Assembly (NCBI RefSeq): GCF_000429465.1
Contig: NZ_AUBX01000016.1
Coordinates: 248,001-312,000, forward strand
Direction: 5' to 3'
Origin: Algoriphagus vanfongensis DSM 17529
GTDB taxonomy: Bacteria > Bacteroidota > Bacteroidia > Cytophagales > Cyclobacteriaceae
DNA: 64,000 nt
Positions within the stretch are counted from its first letter, which is position 1. Each line of letters starts with the position of its first letter. The notes under the pieces were generated by a model. The model saw only the letters and a program-made list of their open reading frames with translations, was not told where the DNA came from and did no database searches. Positions 44,783 to 54,498 of the stretch are shown piece after piece. Made by a program: the position numbers and the translations under genes.

Positions 44783-47700
44783 TTAGTCTGGTTTCTTTAT
44801 CCTCCATATTTCCGCTATGTCATTGTTTTTGATGACTAAAAGTTGCTGAGGATTTAGCATTTTAAAACTGCGGATGTCCCCATGAAGCTGCAATCCATGA
44901 GCGGAATTGGGAACGTACTCAAAAGACCCATCTCCATTTCCTAGCAAAATATCTCCGTAGCTGGCATCGGATTTCCCGATTTCAGGTTGGACACCCAAGA
45001 GATTTCCTCCTAAGATCAGATCCAATATGCCATCCTCGTTGAGGTCCAAAGTCTGGATCGCAAATATCCAGGAGCGCTGTGCCATTCTTGGGAATGCTTT
45101 CCACTCAAACACATCATTTCCCTGATTCATCAAAACACCGGATGCGAATTGGTTAACCTCATTGACCAAGGCAAGCTCGATCTCTGATGGATCAAAAATT
45201 TGATCTAAGGTCTGATTGTTATAGTTGGAATAGCGAATGTACTTCTTGCGAATACTCGGGATTTGCTTTTCCAAATCATGCTTGAGCGTATATGGGATCT
45301 TGACATCACCCCGGTTCTCGACAAAAAGCTGCTCCAAACTCCCGTTTTGGTCAAAATCATGAAAATACATCTGAATTCTTACATCTTCCTGAACCTTGAA
45401 TCGGCTATTCAGCCCCTGATTTCCCAAAATGATATCTGGAAGACCATTCCCGTCCAAGTCCGCTATAGCCATGGATCTATACCATCCTTTGAGATTTGCA
45501 TGGGTGGAAATAGTTGATTTTTGAAGTTTTCCTCCAGTATTTTTGAAAAATGTAGGTTCCATCCAGTCTCCTGTCGCAATTACATCTTCGAGACCATCCG
45601 CATTCCAGTCTACCACAGCCAATGTGGTGATCATGCCCAGCTCGGCGAAGTCTGGTGCCATTTGACTCGTCTGCTCAGATAGATTTCCTTTTCCGTCATT
45701 GATCCAGATTTGGACTGAGGCCAAGGCTCCGTTGGCTTCGGGAATCAGCCTTTCAGCAACGATCAGATCTAAATAGCCATCTTTATTGAGATCAATGGAC
45801 TTCACGGATGAGGTGGGAGTGCGCTTATTCGGGAAGTTGTCTGCTTTTTTAAATTCTCCGTTGCCTTGATTGAGGTAGACCCTATCCCGATAAAAGGGTG
45901 AGTTTGCGGGGTATTCATTACCTCCAGATGCTACTACCAAATCCAAAGCGCCGTCCTGATTGAGATCGATCAATAATGCATCACTATCCTCATACAAAGA
46001 ATCACTGGCTATCTCTGCCTGGGCAAAAGGTCGGAAGTTGTCCGAATTTGTTCCCAGAAATAGTTGCGATGAAAATCCTGCTGATCCCCCGAGAAACAAA
46101 TCTTCGAGACCATCTCCATTGATGTCTCCTTTGGCTACTGCTGGGCCCTCACTAGAGAGCATGTGGTAGGTCAATCTGTCTCTATCAAAATCTACAAAAT
46201 TGTTTTCCTGATGTCGAATGAGTGTGCTTCCTGAGTTTTCTTTTTCAAATTGGAATTCTGTAGCGTGTTTGTCAGGAAAGAAATCTTTGAAATTAGGATC
46301 AGAATCGCTCCAAGAGAGCTCGATGAGCTGATCGGCAGGGACATCATTGAGGATACTTCCGGATCCATCAGGCCAGGTGATCTGGATTTTGTCTATAAGG
46401 CTTGTCGCTCCTAGACCAAAGGTAAGTTTGGGATCCACAGAGGACTGAAAACCTCGATTGGGCATCTGCTCAAGGTAGAGAGTTTGACCGCCCGCTTCCA
46501 GCAAAATTTGGCTCCCTATGGCTGCAGTGTTTTGATTTTTTCCGATCAACTTGATCTGGGCAAAATGGTTTTCTGGGAAAAAGATTCTGCTGTTGTTTTT
46601 GAAAATCTGTGCCAGAGCATTTGCATTGTTGACGACTAGATCTAGTGCACCGTCATTGTTGAGATCTCCGTAAGCTGCCCCGTTGGAATGTCCTTTTTTC
46701 CCAAATCCCCACTCCTCAGCTTTGTTTTGAAAGTTCAGGTCTCCTGAGTTTTTAAAAGCAAAATTGGCGACAGGATTGATCGGGATAGGATCGATCAAGG
46801 CTTGGTAGTCGATCCCTTGCTGAGTGATAATTTTGATTTTGGTCTCTTCATTGTCTATGAAATTGAGATAATCCTGATCCGTGATATCCTGATAGATGCC
46901 ATTGGCAACAAAAAGGTCTTTGAGCCCATCATTGTCCATGTCAAAAATCAATCCTCCCCAGCTCCAGTCTGTGGCCTCTACATTTGCCAGCCGGCCCATT
47001 TCACTGAAAGTTCCGTCCCCATTGTTGATATGGAGCATATTTCGCGAAAATTGATAATGATACCCATGGGTTTTGTTGAACTGAAACCTATCCCAATTGT
47101 CGAAGTTTGTCACTTGTTTGAGTCGCTGAGGACTGGCTGGAAGCATATCCGAGACAAAAATATCCAGCCAACCGTCGCCATTGATATCTGCGATATCGGC
47201 TCCCATCGAAGAAGCAGAGATAGATCTCATGGCAGATTCTAAAGATTCGGTAAAGGTGCCATCCTGGTTGTTGAGATAGAGATAGTCCTTTTCAAAAAAA
47301 TCATTGGAAATAAAGATGTCTGGCCAAGTGTCATGATTGACATCACCCACACTCACTCCCAGTCCAAAACCGATGATAGATCCATAAATTCCTGCTTCCT
47401 CGCTGACGTCGACAAAACGATTTCCTTCGTTTCTAAATAGCTTGTCGCCACCTACCGCATCGCGCTGTGGCCTTTCATTTTGCATTTTGTTAAAGCTGCC
47501 GATGGCTTGGTAGCTATTATTGAGAAGGTAGACATCCAGATCGCCATCTTTGTCATAGTCAAAAAAAACTGCGTGAGTCGAAAGCCCCTGGTCGGCAAGC
47601 CCATAGGCTTCTGCTTGCTCCAGAAAAGTACCATCTCCCTGATTGATGAAAAGTTCGTTTTGCTTATTGTCCCCTTGAATATCACCTGAGTTGCAGACAT

Positions 47701-48094
47701 AAATATCTAGCCATCCATCTCCATTGATATCGGCCATAGCTACTCCTGTGCTCCAGGCTTGACTTCCTTGGACCCCTGCTTGGTCTGTAATGTCCTCAAA
47801 GCGGAAATCACCCCGATTGATATAGAGTTTGTTTTCTGTCAAATTTGCCGTCAGGTAGATGTCCAGCAGTCCATCATTGTTCACATCTCCAAGTGCGACA
47901 CCGCCTCCATTATAGAAATTCCGATACGTGAAAATATTGAAGCTTTCGTCATGACTGAGCATGTTGCTAAAATCCATTCCGGAATGATCCGCTGAAATTT
48001 CTTCAAAAAGTGTAGGCTCATTCTCTGCCGGATCTGAGGTCTGACAAGCAATGAGTCCAAGTAAAAGAGATAAATAAAAACAGCAGTTTTTCAT
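44783..48094 (-). CDS. VCBS/FG-GAP repeat lipoprotein with ASPIC/UnbV domain (CRTAC1-like)
   Basis: Very large lipoprotein of 1103 residues (lipobox LIAC, Cys17). It carries about thirteen FG-GAP-type calcium loops of the DxNxDGxxD form (e.g. DVNNDGLLDIY, DINGDGWLDIF, DLNQDGALDLV), in two blocks forming likely beta-propellers. Between them at about residues 505-595 is an ASPIC/UnbV domain (LKIGKNQ-like segment, GLGATSLIDKIQITWPDG). Such proteins are surface-exposed adhesion or binding proteins in Bacteroidota, sometimes next to SusCD; no function is established. Divergent from the DUF5686 gene. Confidence 0.88.
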   Translation of the reverse strand: MKNCCFYLSLLLGLIACQTSDPAENEPTLFEEISADHSGMDFSNMLSHDESFNIFTYRNFYNGGGVALGDVNNDGLLDIYLTANLTENKLYINRGDFRFEDITDQAGVQGSQAWSTGVAMADINGDGWLDIYVCNSGDIQGDNKQNELFINQGDGTFLEQAEAYGLADQGLSTHAVFFDYDKDGDLDVYLLNNSYQAIGSFNKMQNERPQRDAVGGDKLFRNEGNRFVDVSEEAGIYGSIIGFGLGVSVGDVNHDTWPDIFISNDFFEKDYLYLNNQDGTFTESLESAMRSISASSMGADIADINGDGWLDIFVSDMLPASPQRLKQVTNFDNWDRFQFNKTHGYHYQFSRNMLHINNGDGTFSEMGRLANVEATDWSWGGLIFDMDNDGLKDLFVANGIYQDITDQDYLNFIDNEETKIKIITQQGIDYQALIDPIPINPVANFAFKNSGDLNFQNKAEEWGFGKKGHSNGAAYGDLNNDGALDLVVNNANALAQIFKNNSRIFFPENHFAQIKLIGKNQNTAAIGSQILLEAGGQTLYLEQMPNRGFQSSVDPKLTFGLGATSLIDKIQITWPDGSGSILNDVPADQLIELSWSDSDPNFKDFFPDKHATEFQFEKENSGSTLIRHQENNFVDFDRDRLTYHMLSSEGPAVAKGDINGDGLEDLFLGGSAGFSSQLFLGTNSDNFRPFAQAEIASDSLYEDSDALLIDLNQDGALDLVVASGGNEYPANSPFYRDRVYLNQGNGEFKKADNFPNKRTPTSSVKSIDLNKDGYLDLIVAERLIPEANGALASVQIWINDGKGNLSEQTSQMAPDFAELGMITTLAVVDWNADGLEDVIATGDWMEPTFFKNTGGKLQKSTISTHANLKGWYRSMAIADLDGNGLPDIILGNQGLNSRFKVQEDVRIQMYFHDFDQNGSLEQLFVENRGDVKIPYTLKHDLEKQIPSIRKKYIRYSNYNNQTLDQIFDPSEIELALVNEVNQFASGVLMNQGNDVFEWKAFPRMAQRSWIFAIQTLDLNEDGILDLILGGNLLGVQPEIGKSDASYGDILLGNGDGSFEYVPNSAHGLQLHGDIRSFKMLNPQQLLVIKNNDIAEIWRIKKPD

Positions 48095-48295
48095 AAGAAA
48101 TCCTCCCGGCAAGCATTCCAAACTTCTCCGGCTTATAGGGGATTAGCTGTCTAAGGTGCTAGGATTTGGGCAATTTCACAAGGCAATTTTTACTCAGACA
48201 AGCCGATTGCTAATTTCTCCTAAATATTCTTAACTCACTGGCCGTTTGCAAAATTGCTTTGCTCAGATGCTTATATTTAAGTTTTCCAAAAAGGT

Positions 48296-50944
48296 ATGGT
48301 AAGAACAGTACAGCTTTTTTCAATTCTATTTTTACTCTTTCATTTTGCGGGTATTCAGGCTGCGGTGGCTCAGGGTATTCGGGGAAAGATCACCAACAAA
48401 GATGGAGAGGCTTTACCTTTTGCCTCTGTCTACATCCGGAATACCGGAGATGGAGCTCCTACCAACGAAGAAGGACACTTTGAGCTTCGCCTCAAAAAGG
48501 GAATTTATGATGTGCTATTTCAGTATCTGGGATACAAATCGGTCATCGAAACAATCGTGGTTGAGAATGATTGGGTGGAATTCAACGTGCAGTTGGAACC
48601 TCAAGTATACACCCTGAGTGAGGTGGAGGTGAGAGCTGGGGCTGAAGATCCTGCTCTGACGATCATGCGTAAGGCCATCACCAAAGCCAAATATCATCGC
48701 TTGCAGCTGCAGTCTTACTCGATGACAGTCTATCTCAAAGGGACTGGGCAATTAACAGATGCGCCTTTTTTTCTGAGAAAAACGCTCGAAAAAGATGGCT
48801 TGAATCTCAATGAGGCCTATACTTCTGAGTCTGTTTCCAGAATTACCTTTACCCAGCCAGACAAAGTGGAAGAGAAGGTCATCTCCATCCGGACCAATGG
48901 AGACAATCAGGCAACTTCTCCCGCACCCTACATTCAGACGAGTTTTTATCAGGAGAAAATCAATGATATCATCACACCGCTTTCACGGGCTGCTTTTACG
49001 TATTATAAGTTTCGATTTGAAGGAAGCTTCTTTGATCAGGGTGTCCTGGTCAACAAGATCAAGGTCACTCCCAGATCCCGAGGGGAGAGGGTTTTTGAAG
49101 GATATATTTACATCATCGAAGATCTCTGGGCGATTCATAGTTTGGACTTGAAAACCTCCCTGCTCGGGTTTCAGATAGAGGCGACACAGCAGTATGCGCC
49201 GGTAGCCGAAAATGTCTGGATGCCATTCACTCATACGTATAAGTTTGGCGGGAAATTCTTCGGGTTTGAAGGGGAGTTTAACTACCTCGGCTCTACCAAT
49301 GAATATGAAGTGACGCTCAATCCAGATCTGGTACAGCCTCCGACGCTGATAGATGAAAAGGTCGAAGAAGTTCCCGAGGAAGTACTCGCAGAGAGCAAGT
49401 CAGATCTTTCTTCCTTTGAAAAGTTGGCTTCTGAGGAGCCCAAAACCCGCAAAGAATATCGAAAGCTGCTGAATGAATACGAGAAGGAGATGATTCAGGA
49501 GCAAAAGCAACCGGAGGTAGTGACAGAACGCTATTACAGCGTAGACTCTCTAGCCAAAAAACGCGATCTGAGCTATTGGGATAGCATCCGTCCTGTGCCT
49601 CTGACTCGGAAAGAAATAGAAGGGTATCAACGGGATGACAGTGTGGCTACTGTGGAGGCCGCAAAAATGAGCGAGGTGGACTCCGTAGCCAAGAAGGCAA
49701 GAAGAAAGTACAAGCCATTGGACTTTTTGAACGGTGCAAGTTACAGTTTTGGGAAAGGTGTTTCACTGGGGTTCAGGCAGAACTGGACCAAGATTTCCTT
49801 TAATACTGTTGAAGGGGCAAAAGTGGGGATGGGACTTTTTTATAGGAAGTATCAAGAGACGAAACTGGCAGACAGCGTGAGTCTGGATCGAAGGAGTTTT
49901 CAGATAGAACCTGAGTTGCGCTATGGATTTTCGAGTAAGCGGTTTTATGGAAAAATAGATTTTCGATGGTCTCATACCTTGCCGATTTCCGGGGAAACTT
50001 GGGGCTTGGAAGCGGGTCGATATATCTATCAGTTCAATGGAGGCGAGCCTATCAACGAGCAAGTCAATGCGCTATACTCGTTGTTTTTCAGGCAGAATTA
50101 CATGAAGCTTTATGAGCAGGATTTTGTGAAGCTGTATTGGGCACAGCGGATCAACTATGGCCTGACTTATCGCGCCAATCTGACTCTGGCAGACCGCAGA
50201 CAGCTTTTCAATGAGTCGAATTATAGTTTTTATAATAAGCCTGAGAGAGAATATACCGCAAATCAACCCACAAATGTAGAGGCTGCTGACATGGATTTTC
50301 AAAATCATCAGATTGCTAAATTGCATATCGGGGTGGATTGGAGGCCAGGCATCCGCTATGGTATCCGGAATGGTCGTAAATACCCTATCTCAGATCGGGC
50401 TCCTCTGATCAAAGCAGGATATACCAAGGCCATCCCGGCGGTTAGAAATCAAGAAAATGCTTCAGACTTTGATCATCTGGAGTTGGGGATTGAGCATGAT
50501 TTTAGTTTTGGTGTTAGTGGTGAGCTGGACTTCAATATAAGTGGGGGAGTGTTTCTGACTAATGACCAGGTGTATTTCCCGGATTATCAGCATTTTGGAG
50601 GTAATCGAACCATCTTTTCCAATTTTGGTCCAGCCTCCAATTACCGATTTATGGACTATTACAAGTATAGCACGAGTTCTTCCTACATTTCCGGGATTTT
50701 TCATTACCAATTCAGGAAATTCTTATTGACTCAGCTTCCGATGTTGCGCTTTTCTGGGGTGAGAGAAAACATTTTCTTAAACTATCTCAAAACAGAAAAT
50801 TCGCCTCATTATGTCGAAGTCGGCTATTCGTTGGACAATCTGTTTAGAATTTTCAGAGTGGAGATAGGGGCTGGCTTCGAAAACGGCGAATACCTGAGAG
50901 GCGGGGCGCGTTTTGGTGTGGCTACTTTTATCCAAATTCAATAA
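48296..50944 (+). CDS. DUF5686 family protein with carboxypeptidase-like regulatory domain
   Basis: Exported protein of 882 residues: signal peptide (ILFLLFHFAGIQAAVAQ), an N-terminal CarboxypepD_reg-like beta-sandwich (~27-110: IRGKITNKDGEALPFASVYI, YLGYKSV), then the DUF5686 region, ending in an outer-membrane-type barrel (FLNYLKTENSPHYVEVGYSLDN). Function unknown; predicted outer membrane. A possible -7 box TATATTTA at 48272-48279 lies 16 bases before the start, without a well-spaced TTG. Confidence 0.88.
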   Translation: MVRTVQLFSILFLLFHFAGIQAAVAQGIRGKITNKDGEALPFASVYIRNTGDGAPTNEEGHFELRLKKGIYDVLFQYLGYKSVIETIVVENDWVEFNVQLEPQVYTLSEVEVRAGAEDPALTIMRKAITKAKYHRLQLQSYSMTVYLKGTGQLTDAPFFLRKTLEKDGLNLNEAYTSESVSRITFTQPDKVEEKVISIRTNGDNQATSPAPYIQTSFYQEKINDIITPLSRAAFTYYKFRFEGSFFDQGVLVNKIKVTPRSRGERVFEGYIYIIEDLWAIHSLDLKTSLLGFQIEATQQYAPVAENVWMPFTHTYKFGGKFFGFEGEFNYLGSTNEYEVTLNPDLVQPPTLIDEKVEEVPEEVLAESKSDLSSFEKLASEEPKTRKEYRKLLNEYEKEMIQEQKQPEVVTERYYSVDSLAKKRDLSYWDSIRPVPLTRKEIEGYQRDDSVATVEAAKMSEVDSVAKKARRKYKPLDFLNGASYSFGKGVSLGFRQNWTKISFNTVEGAKVGMGLFYRKYQETKLADSVSLDRRSFQIEPELRYGFSSKRFYGKIDFRWSHTLPISGETWGLEAGRYIYQFNGGEPINEQVNALYSLFFRQNYMKLYEQDFVKLYWAQRINYGLTYRANLTLADRRQLFNESNYSFYNKPEREYTANQPTNVEAADMDFQNHQIAKLHIGVDWRPGIRYGIRNGRKYPISDRAPLIKAGYTKAIPAVRNQENASDFDHLELGIEHDFSFGVSGELDFNISGGVFLTNDQVYFPDYQHFGGNRTIFSNFGPASNYRFMDYYKYSTSSSYISGIFHYQFRKFLLTQLPMLRFSGVRENIFLNYLKTENSPHYVEVGYSLDNLFRIFRVEIGAGFENGEYLRGGARFGVATFIQIQ

Positions 50945-50964
50945 AGCAACATTTGAGGCCCTAC

Positions 50965-50995
50965 TTGTTAACATTTCATATACCTCCTAGATTTC
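50965..50995 (+). promoter_or_regulatory. candidate promoter for the GH5 gene
   Basis: TTG at 50965-50967, 20 bases, TAGATTTC at 50988-50995 (five of the six fixed -7 bases). It would start transcription near 51002, 15 bases before the ATG. Confidence 0.45.
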
Positions 50996-51004
50996 TAGCT
51001 GGGT

Positions 51005-51012
51005 TAGATTTG
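51005..51012 (+). promoter_or_regulatory. TAnnTTTG box 4 bases before the GH5 ATG
   Basis: TAGATTTG, GGGT, ATG at 51017. No TTG at the usual distance; the better-spaced promoter at 50965-50995 competes with it. Confidence 0.35.
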
Positions 51013-51016
51013 GGGT

Positions 51017-52432
51017 ATGAAAAACCCATTGAACCTAACCCTTAGATTTTTGTTGTGCCTGGTGCTCTTTTCCTGTGGAGGAAATGAAGACCCCGAGCCA
51101 ATTTACTTGTCAATCGATCCAGAGATCATTCAGGCAGATGGCCTGGGCGAAACTTTCTCTGTTGCTATTCAGTCAAATGCAGCTTGGCAGGCAAATACTA
51201 CGTCCGATTGGGTGCTATTAGATCAAGCTCAAGGGAGTGGGGATGGGAGTTTGCAGTTCACACTTGAGCCCAATCCCACTTCTACTTCGCGAGAGGCGAC
51301 CGTCCGTATTTCTGTTACGGGACTTTTGAAAAATCTTAGCATTACCCAAGCGGGGTCTGAAGCGCCTAGGCCGGATTTTTACATTCCGGCAGATCCGACA
51401 GGAATGAGAGATATGAGCAGCTTGGAACTCAGTCAAATGATGGGAGCGGGTTGGAACCTAGGAAACTCCCTCGAAGCCATCGGAGGAGAAACCGCTTGGG
51501 GTAATCCAGTGGTGACGGCGTCCCTGATAGCTCAAATTAAAAACCTAGGTTTTCAGTCGATTCGTATTCCTGTGGCCTGGAGCAAATTGGTCAATGAGGA
51601 AAGCTACGAAATTGATCCGGCGTGGATCAGTCGAGTAGAGGAAGTAGTGAAGTATGCATTAGATCAGGATCTCTTTGTTGTGCTCAATAATCACTGGGAT
51701 GGCGGATGGATGCAGCCAACTTTTGAAGAGCAGGACGAAGCAAATGAGCGACTGGAGCAGCTATGGATTCAGGTGGCTTTGCGATTTAGAGATTATGATG
51801 ATCGATTGCTTTTTGCAGGATCCAATGAGGTCTTGGTGGAGGGGAATTATGGAAACCCAAGTGCTGAAAATCTGGCAGTCCAAAACGGTTTCAATCAGAT
51901 TTTTGTAAATACGGTGCGCTCTACTGGGGGGAGGAATGCTTATCGACATCTTGTGGTCCAATCTTACAATACTGTGGTGGATTATGCGATTGATCATTTC
52001 TTGATTCCCGAAGATGAGATAGAAGGAAGGCTCATGCTTGAGACCCATTATTATGATCCTTGGGAATTTGCTCTGCGGGATGATGATCTTATCACTCAGT
52101 GGGGCTCAGCTGCTATCGACCCAGATAAAAAAGCGATTTGGGGAAATGAAGACTATGCGGATACACAATTTGGAAGACTGAAAAGTAAATTTATCGACCA
52201 AGGTATTCCTGTGATCATGGGAGAATTTGGGGCAGTATCCAAGCCTTCCGATCCAGCTAATCATTCCAATAGAAAGCATTATTTGGATTACTTGAGCATC
52301 AAGATGAAAGAAAACGGGATCGTACCTTTTTATTGGGACAATGGTTTTGCGGGGGAATATGGATTTGCTTTGATTGATAGAAGTACCGAATCCGTTATCC
52401 ATCAGGATTTGATTGAGGTGCTAGTCAAATAA
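51017..52432 (+). CDS. glycoside hydrolase family 5 cellulase-like lipoprotein with BACON domain
   Basis: Surface lipoprotein of 471 residues. Lipobox LFSC (Cys20) is followed by a BACON-type Ig-like domain (~residues 30-112: FSVAIQSNAAWQA, DWVLL, LKNLSITQAG) and a GH5 catalytic domain (~125-470). GH5 marks: MGAGWNLGNSLEA, IRIPVAW, LNNHWDGGW, acid/base Glu271 (FAGSNEVL) and nucleophile Glu403 (IMGEFGA). Substrates of such enzymes include beta-glucans, xyloglucan and mannan; not assignable by eye. No SusCD pair is next to it. Confidence 0.92.
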   Translation: MKNPLNLTLRFLLCLVLFSCGGNEDPEPIYLSIDPEIIQADGLGETFSVAIQSNAAWQANTTSDWVLLDQAQGSGDGSLQFTLEPNPTSTSREATVRISVTGLLKNLSITQAGSEAPRPDFYIPADPTGMRDMSSLELSQMMGAGWNLGNSLEAIGGETAWGNPVVTASLIAQIKNLGFQSIRIPVAWSKLVNEESYEIDPAWISRVEEVVKYALDQDLFVVLNNHWDGGWMQPTFEEQDEANERLEQLWIQVALRFRDYDDRLLFAGSNEVLVEGNYGNPSAENLAVQNGFNQIFVNTVRSTGGRNAYRHLVVQSYNTVVDYAIDHFLIPEDEIEGRLMLETHYYDPWEFALRDDDLITQWGSAAIDPDKKAIWGNEDYADTQFGRLKSKFIDQGIPVIMGEFGAVSKPSDPANHSNRKHYLDYLSIKMKENGIVPFYWDNGFAGEYGFALIDRSTESVIHQDLIEVLVK

Positions 52433-52453
52433 ACTCGACGGGGTTCTTAAAGA

Positions 52454-52490
52454 CAAAAGCCAGCTCAGAATCTCTCTGGGCTGGCTTTTG
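52454..52490. terminator. bidirectional terminator between the GH5 gene and frr
   Basis: Near-perfect 15-bp stem CAAAAGCCAGCTCAG (52454-52468) / CTGGGCTGGCTTTTG (52476-52490). T-rich on the right of both strands, so it serves both convergent genes. Confidence 0.82.
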
Positions 52491-52515
52491 TATGATGATA
52501 GATTTGAAATCTTCC

Positions 52516-53076
52516 TCAGACTTTCATGATTTCAGCTTCCTTCTTGGCGAGCAATTCATCCATTTTGACCGTATACTGGTCTGTCAATTTTTGGACTTTC
52601 TCTTCAGCTGTTTTGATTTCATCCTCAGATGCACCGTCTTTCTGAAGTTTTTTCAGGGAGTCATTGGTGTCTTTTCGGACATTTCTGACGGAGATTTTGC
52701 CGTGTTCACAATCATTTTTGGCCTGCTTGACCAAGTTGATACGACGCTCTTCTGTGAGGGTAGGGATGGTCAAGATGATGATTTCTCCATTGTTTTGTGG
52801 AGCCAGTCCCAAATCTGAATTGATAATGGCTTTTTCGATCTCTCCGATGAGGGTTCTCTCAAATGGTTTGATTGCCAATGTTCTTGCATCCGGAGTGGTC
52901 ACCGATGAAACCTGATTGATAGGTGTCGGAGCGCCATAGTAAGGCACCATGATACCGTCTACCAAATTGGGCATGGCCTTGCCAGCTCGGATTTTCAACA
53001 ATTCTGCGGCTGTGTGCTCTACCGCTTTTTGCATTAGCTCTTTGGCTTCATCCAGAAATAATTCGATCTCTTCCAT
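52516..53076 (-). CDS. frr: ribosome recycling factor
   Basis: RRF of 186 residues that splits post-termination ribosomes together with EF-G. Conserved segments are RAGKAMPNLVDGIMVPYYGAPTPINQVSSV-type core (here ~30-60), DARTLAIKPFE and LTEERRINLVKQAK. Length is standard. It follows pyrH after 10 bases on the same strand, the common pyrH-frr pair. Confidence 0.95.
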   Translation of the reverse strand: MEEIELFLDEAKELMQKAVEHTAAELLKIRAGKAMPNLVDGIMVPYYGAPTPINQVSSVTTPDARTLAIKPFERTLIGEIEKAIINSDLGLAPQNNGEIIILTIPTLTEERRINLVKQAKNDCEHGKISVRNVRKDTNDSLKKLQKDGASEDEIKTAEEKVQKLTDQYTVKMDELLAKKEAEIMKV

Positions 53077-53086
53077 GTTGCTTCAA

Positions 53087-53797
53087 TTATAATGTGGTGA
53101 TCAAAGTACCGACTTCCTCACCCTGAACCAATTTGCTCAAGTTGCCGGCTTTGTTCATATCAAATACGATAATAGGTAGATTGTTTTCCTGACAAAGGGT
53201 AAATGCTGTCATATCCATGACATTTAGGTTTTTCTCGTATACTTCGGAGAAAGAGATTGTCTGGTATTTGGTTGCTGTTTTGTCTTTTTCCGGATCTGCG
53301 GTGTAGACGCCATCTACTCGAGTGCCTTTCAATACGACGTCTGCCTCTGTCTCGATAGCTCTCAAGCTAGCTGTAGAGTCGGTGGTGAAATAGGGATTGC
53401 CTATACCGGCTCCAAAGATGACGATTCTTCCTTTTTCTAGGTGGCGAATGGCCCTTCTGCGGATAAATGGCTCACAGACGCTCTCGATCTTGATGCCCGA
53501 CATCAATCGGGTGTAAAGTCCTGCCTGCTCCAAAGCACTCTGAAGTGCCATGGCATTGATCAAGGTAGCGAGCATGCCCATGTAGTCGCCCTGGACACGG
53601 TCTATGCCGGATTTTTCGGCTTGCACCCCTCTAAAAATATTTCCTCCTCCGATCACAATGGCGATTTCCACCCCCATTTCTTTCACTTTCTTGATCTCTT
53701 GGGTGTATTGCTGAAGACGATTTGGATCGATTCCATAATTCTTTTCACCCATCAAGGCCTCTCCACTTAGCTTGAGGAGGATACGTTTGTATTTCAT
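53087..53797 (-). CDS. pyrH: UMP kinase
   Basis: UMP kinase of 236 residues (amino-acid kinase fold) making UDP. N-terminal [43 protein letters not shown], the substrate loop [20 protein letters not shown], and [14 protein letters not shown]. Upstream on the minus strand is TATATTTG (53851-53858), 53 bases before the ATG. Confidence 0.96.
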   Translation of the reverse strand: MKYKRILLKLSGEALMGEKNYGIDPNRLQQYTQEIKKVKEMGVEIAIVIGGGNIFRGVQAEKSGIDRVQGDYMGMLATLINAMALQSALEQAGLYTRLMSGIKIESVCEPFIRRRAIRHLEKGRIVIFGAGIGNPYFTTDSTASLRAIETEADVVLKGTRVDGVYTADPEKDKTATKYQTISFSEVYEKNLNVMDMTAFTLCQENNLPIIVFDMNKAGNLSKLVQGEEVGTLITTL

Positions 53798-53850
53798 TGT
53801 TTTTACTTTTAAAAAGGATGCCGTCGGTCAGGCGGATCAAAATAACCGGA

Positions 53851-53858
53851 CAAATATA
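53851..53858 (-). promoter_or_regulatory. candidate -7 element for pyrH-frr
   Basis: TATATTTG on the minus strand, 53 bases before the pyrH ATG. The nearest upstream TTG is 24 bases from it, longer than usual. Confidence 0.4.
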
Positions 53859-53929
53859 ATTTCTTCCTTTCAGAATGCTAGCCAAAATCGAACCGAATCT
53901 GGATTTTGTTCATTTTTCGACAGGTGACT

Positions 53930-54424
53930 TTAGAATTTGATCAGAACCTGATTTTTTTCAACACTTTGATTGAGGGAGACTTTGACTTCTTTGACGATTC
54001 CTTCACCGGGGGATTTGATGGTGTTTTCCATTTTCATGGCTTCTAATATGACCAGCGTGTCCCCTTTTTTGACTTCGTCACCTACCTTGACAGGAAGGTC
54101 CAGTATCAATCCAGGCATCGGAGCTTTGATGTCTTGTAGCTGGGCGGAATCTTCTTGTGTCATTCCCAATTCTTCTAGAAGAAGGTCAAACCTATCTTTG
54201 AGCTGCAGATTCACTAATTTTTGATTGAGTTTGATCTGAAGGGACTTAGTAGCCGCATCGACAGATACCAGCTCGGCTTCTAGTGACTGATGCTGGTAGA
54301 TCAGATGGATTTTTCGTTCGGAAATCCATTGGATATCCCAGTCCAGCTTTTTGCCGTTTACTTGAAGTTCTTTCTCGGTTTTTTCGACCGAATAAGTCTT
54401 TTCATTAATGATTACTGAAAACAT
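53930..54424 (-). CDS. biotin carboxyl carrier protein-like (biotin/lipoyl domain)
   Basis: Protein of 164 residues with a C-terminal biotinyl domain (~95-164), the biotinylated Lys131 in EAMKMEN. The N-part (~1-90) has short beta-strands and may dock to a carboxylase (inference). It resembles the biotin carrier subunit of acetyl/propionyl-CoA-type carboxylases. No carboxyltransferase or biotin carboxylase is adjacent. The ATG at 54424 fits the family start; a longer frame is unlikely. Divergent from the M1 peptidase by 74 bases. Confidence 0.85.
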   Translation of the reverse strand: MFSVIINEKTYSVEKTEKELQVNGKKLDWDIQWISERKIHLIYQHQSLEAELVSVDAATKSLQIKLNQKLVNLQLKDRFDLLLEELGMTQEDSAQLQDIKAPMPGLILDLPVKVGDEVKKGDTLVILEAMKMENTIKSPGEGIVKEVKVSLNQSVEKNQVLIKF

Positions 54425-54498
54425 TCCTGCTATTTTGAGCCTTTGAATCTCTTTTTGGTACCCAACCAGAAAGCATATTCCTTCCAAATATCCAATAA

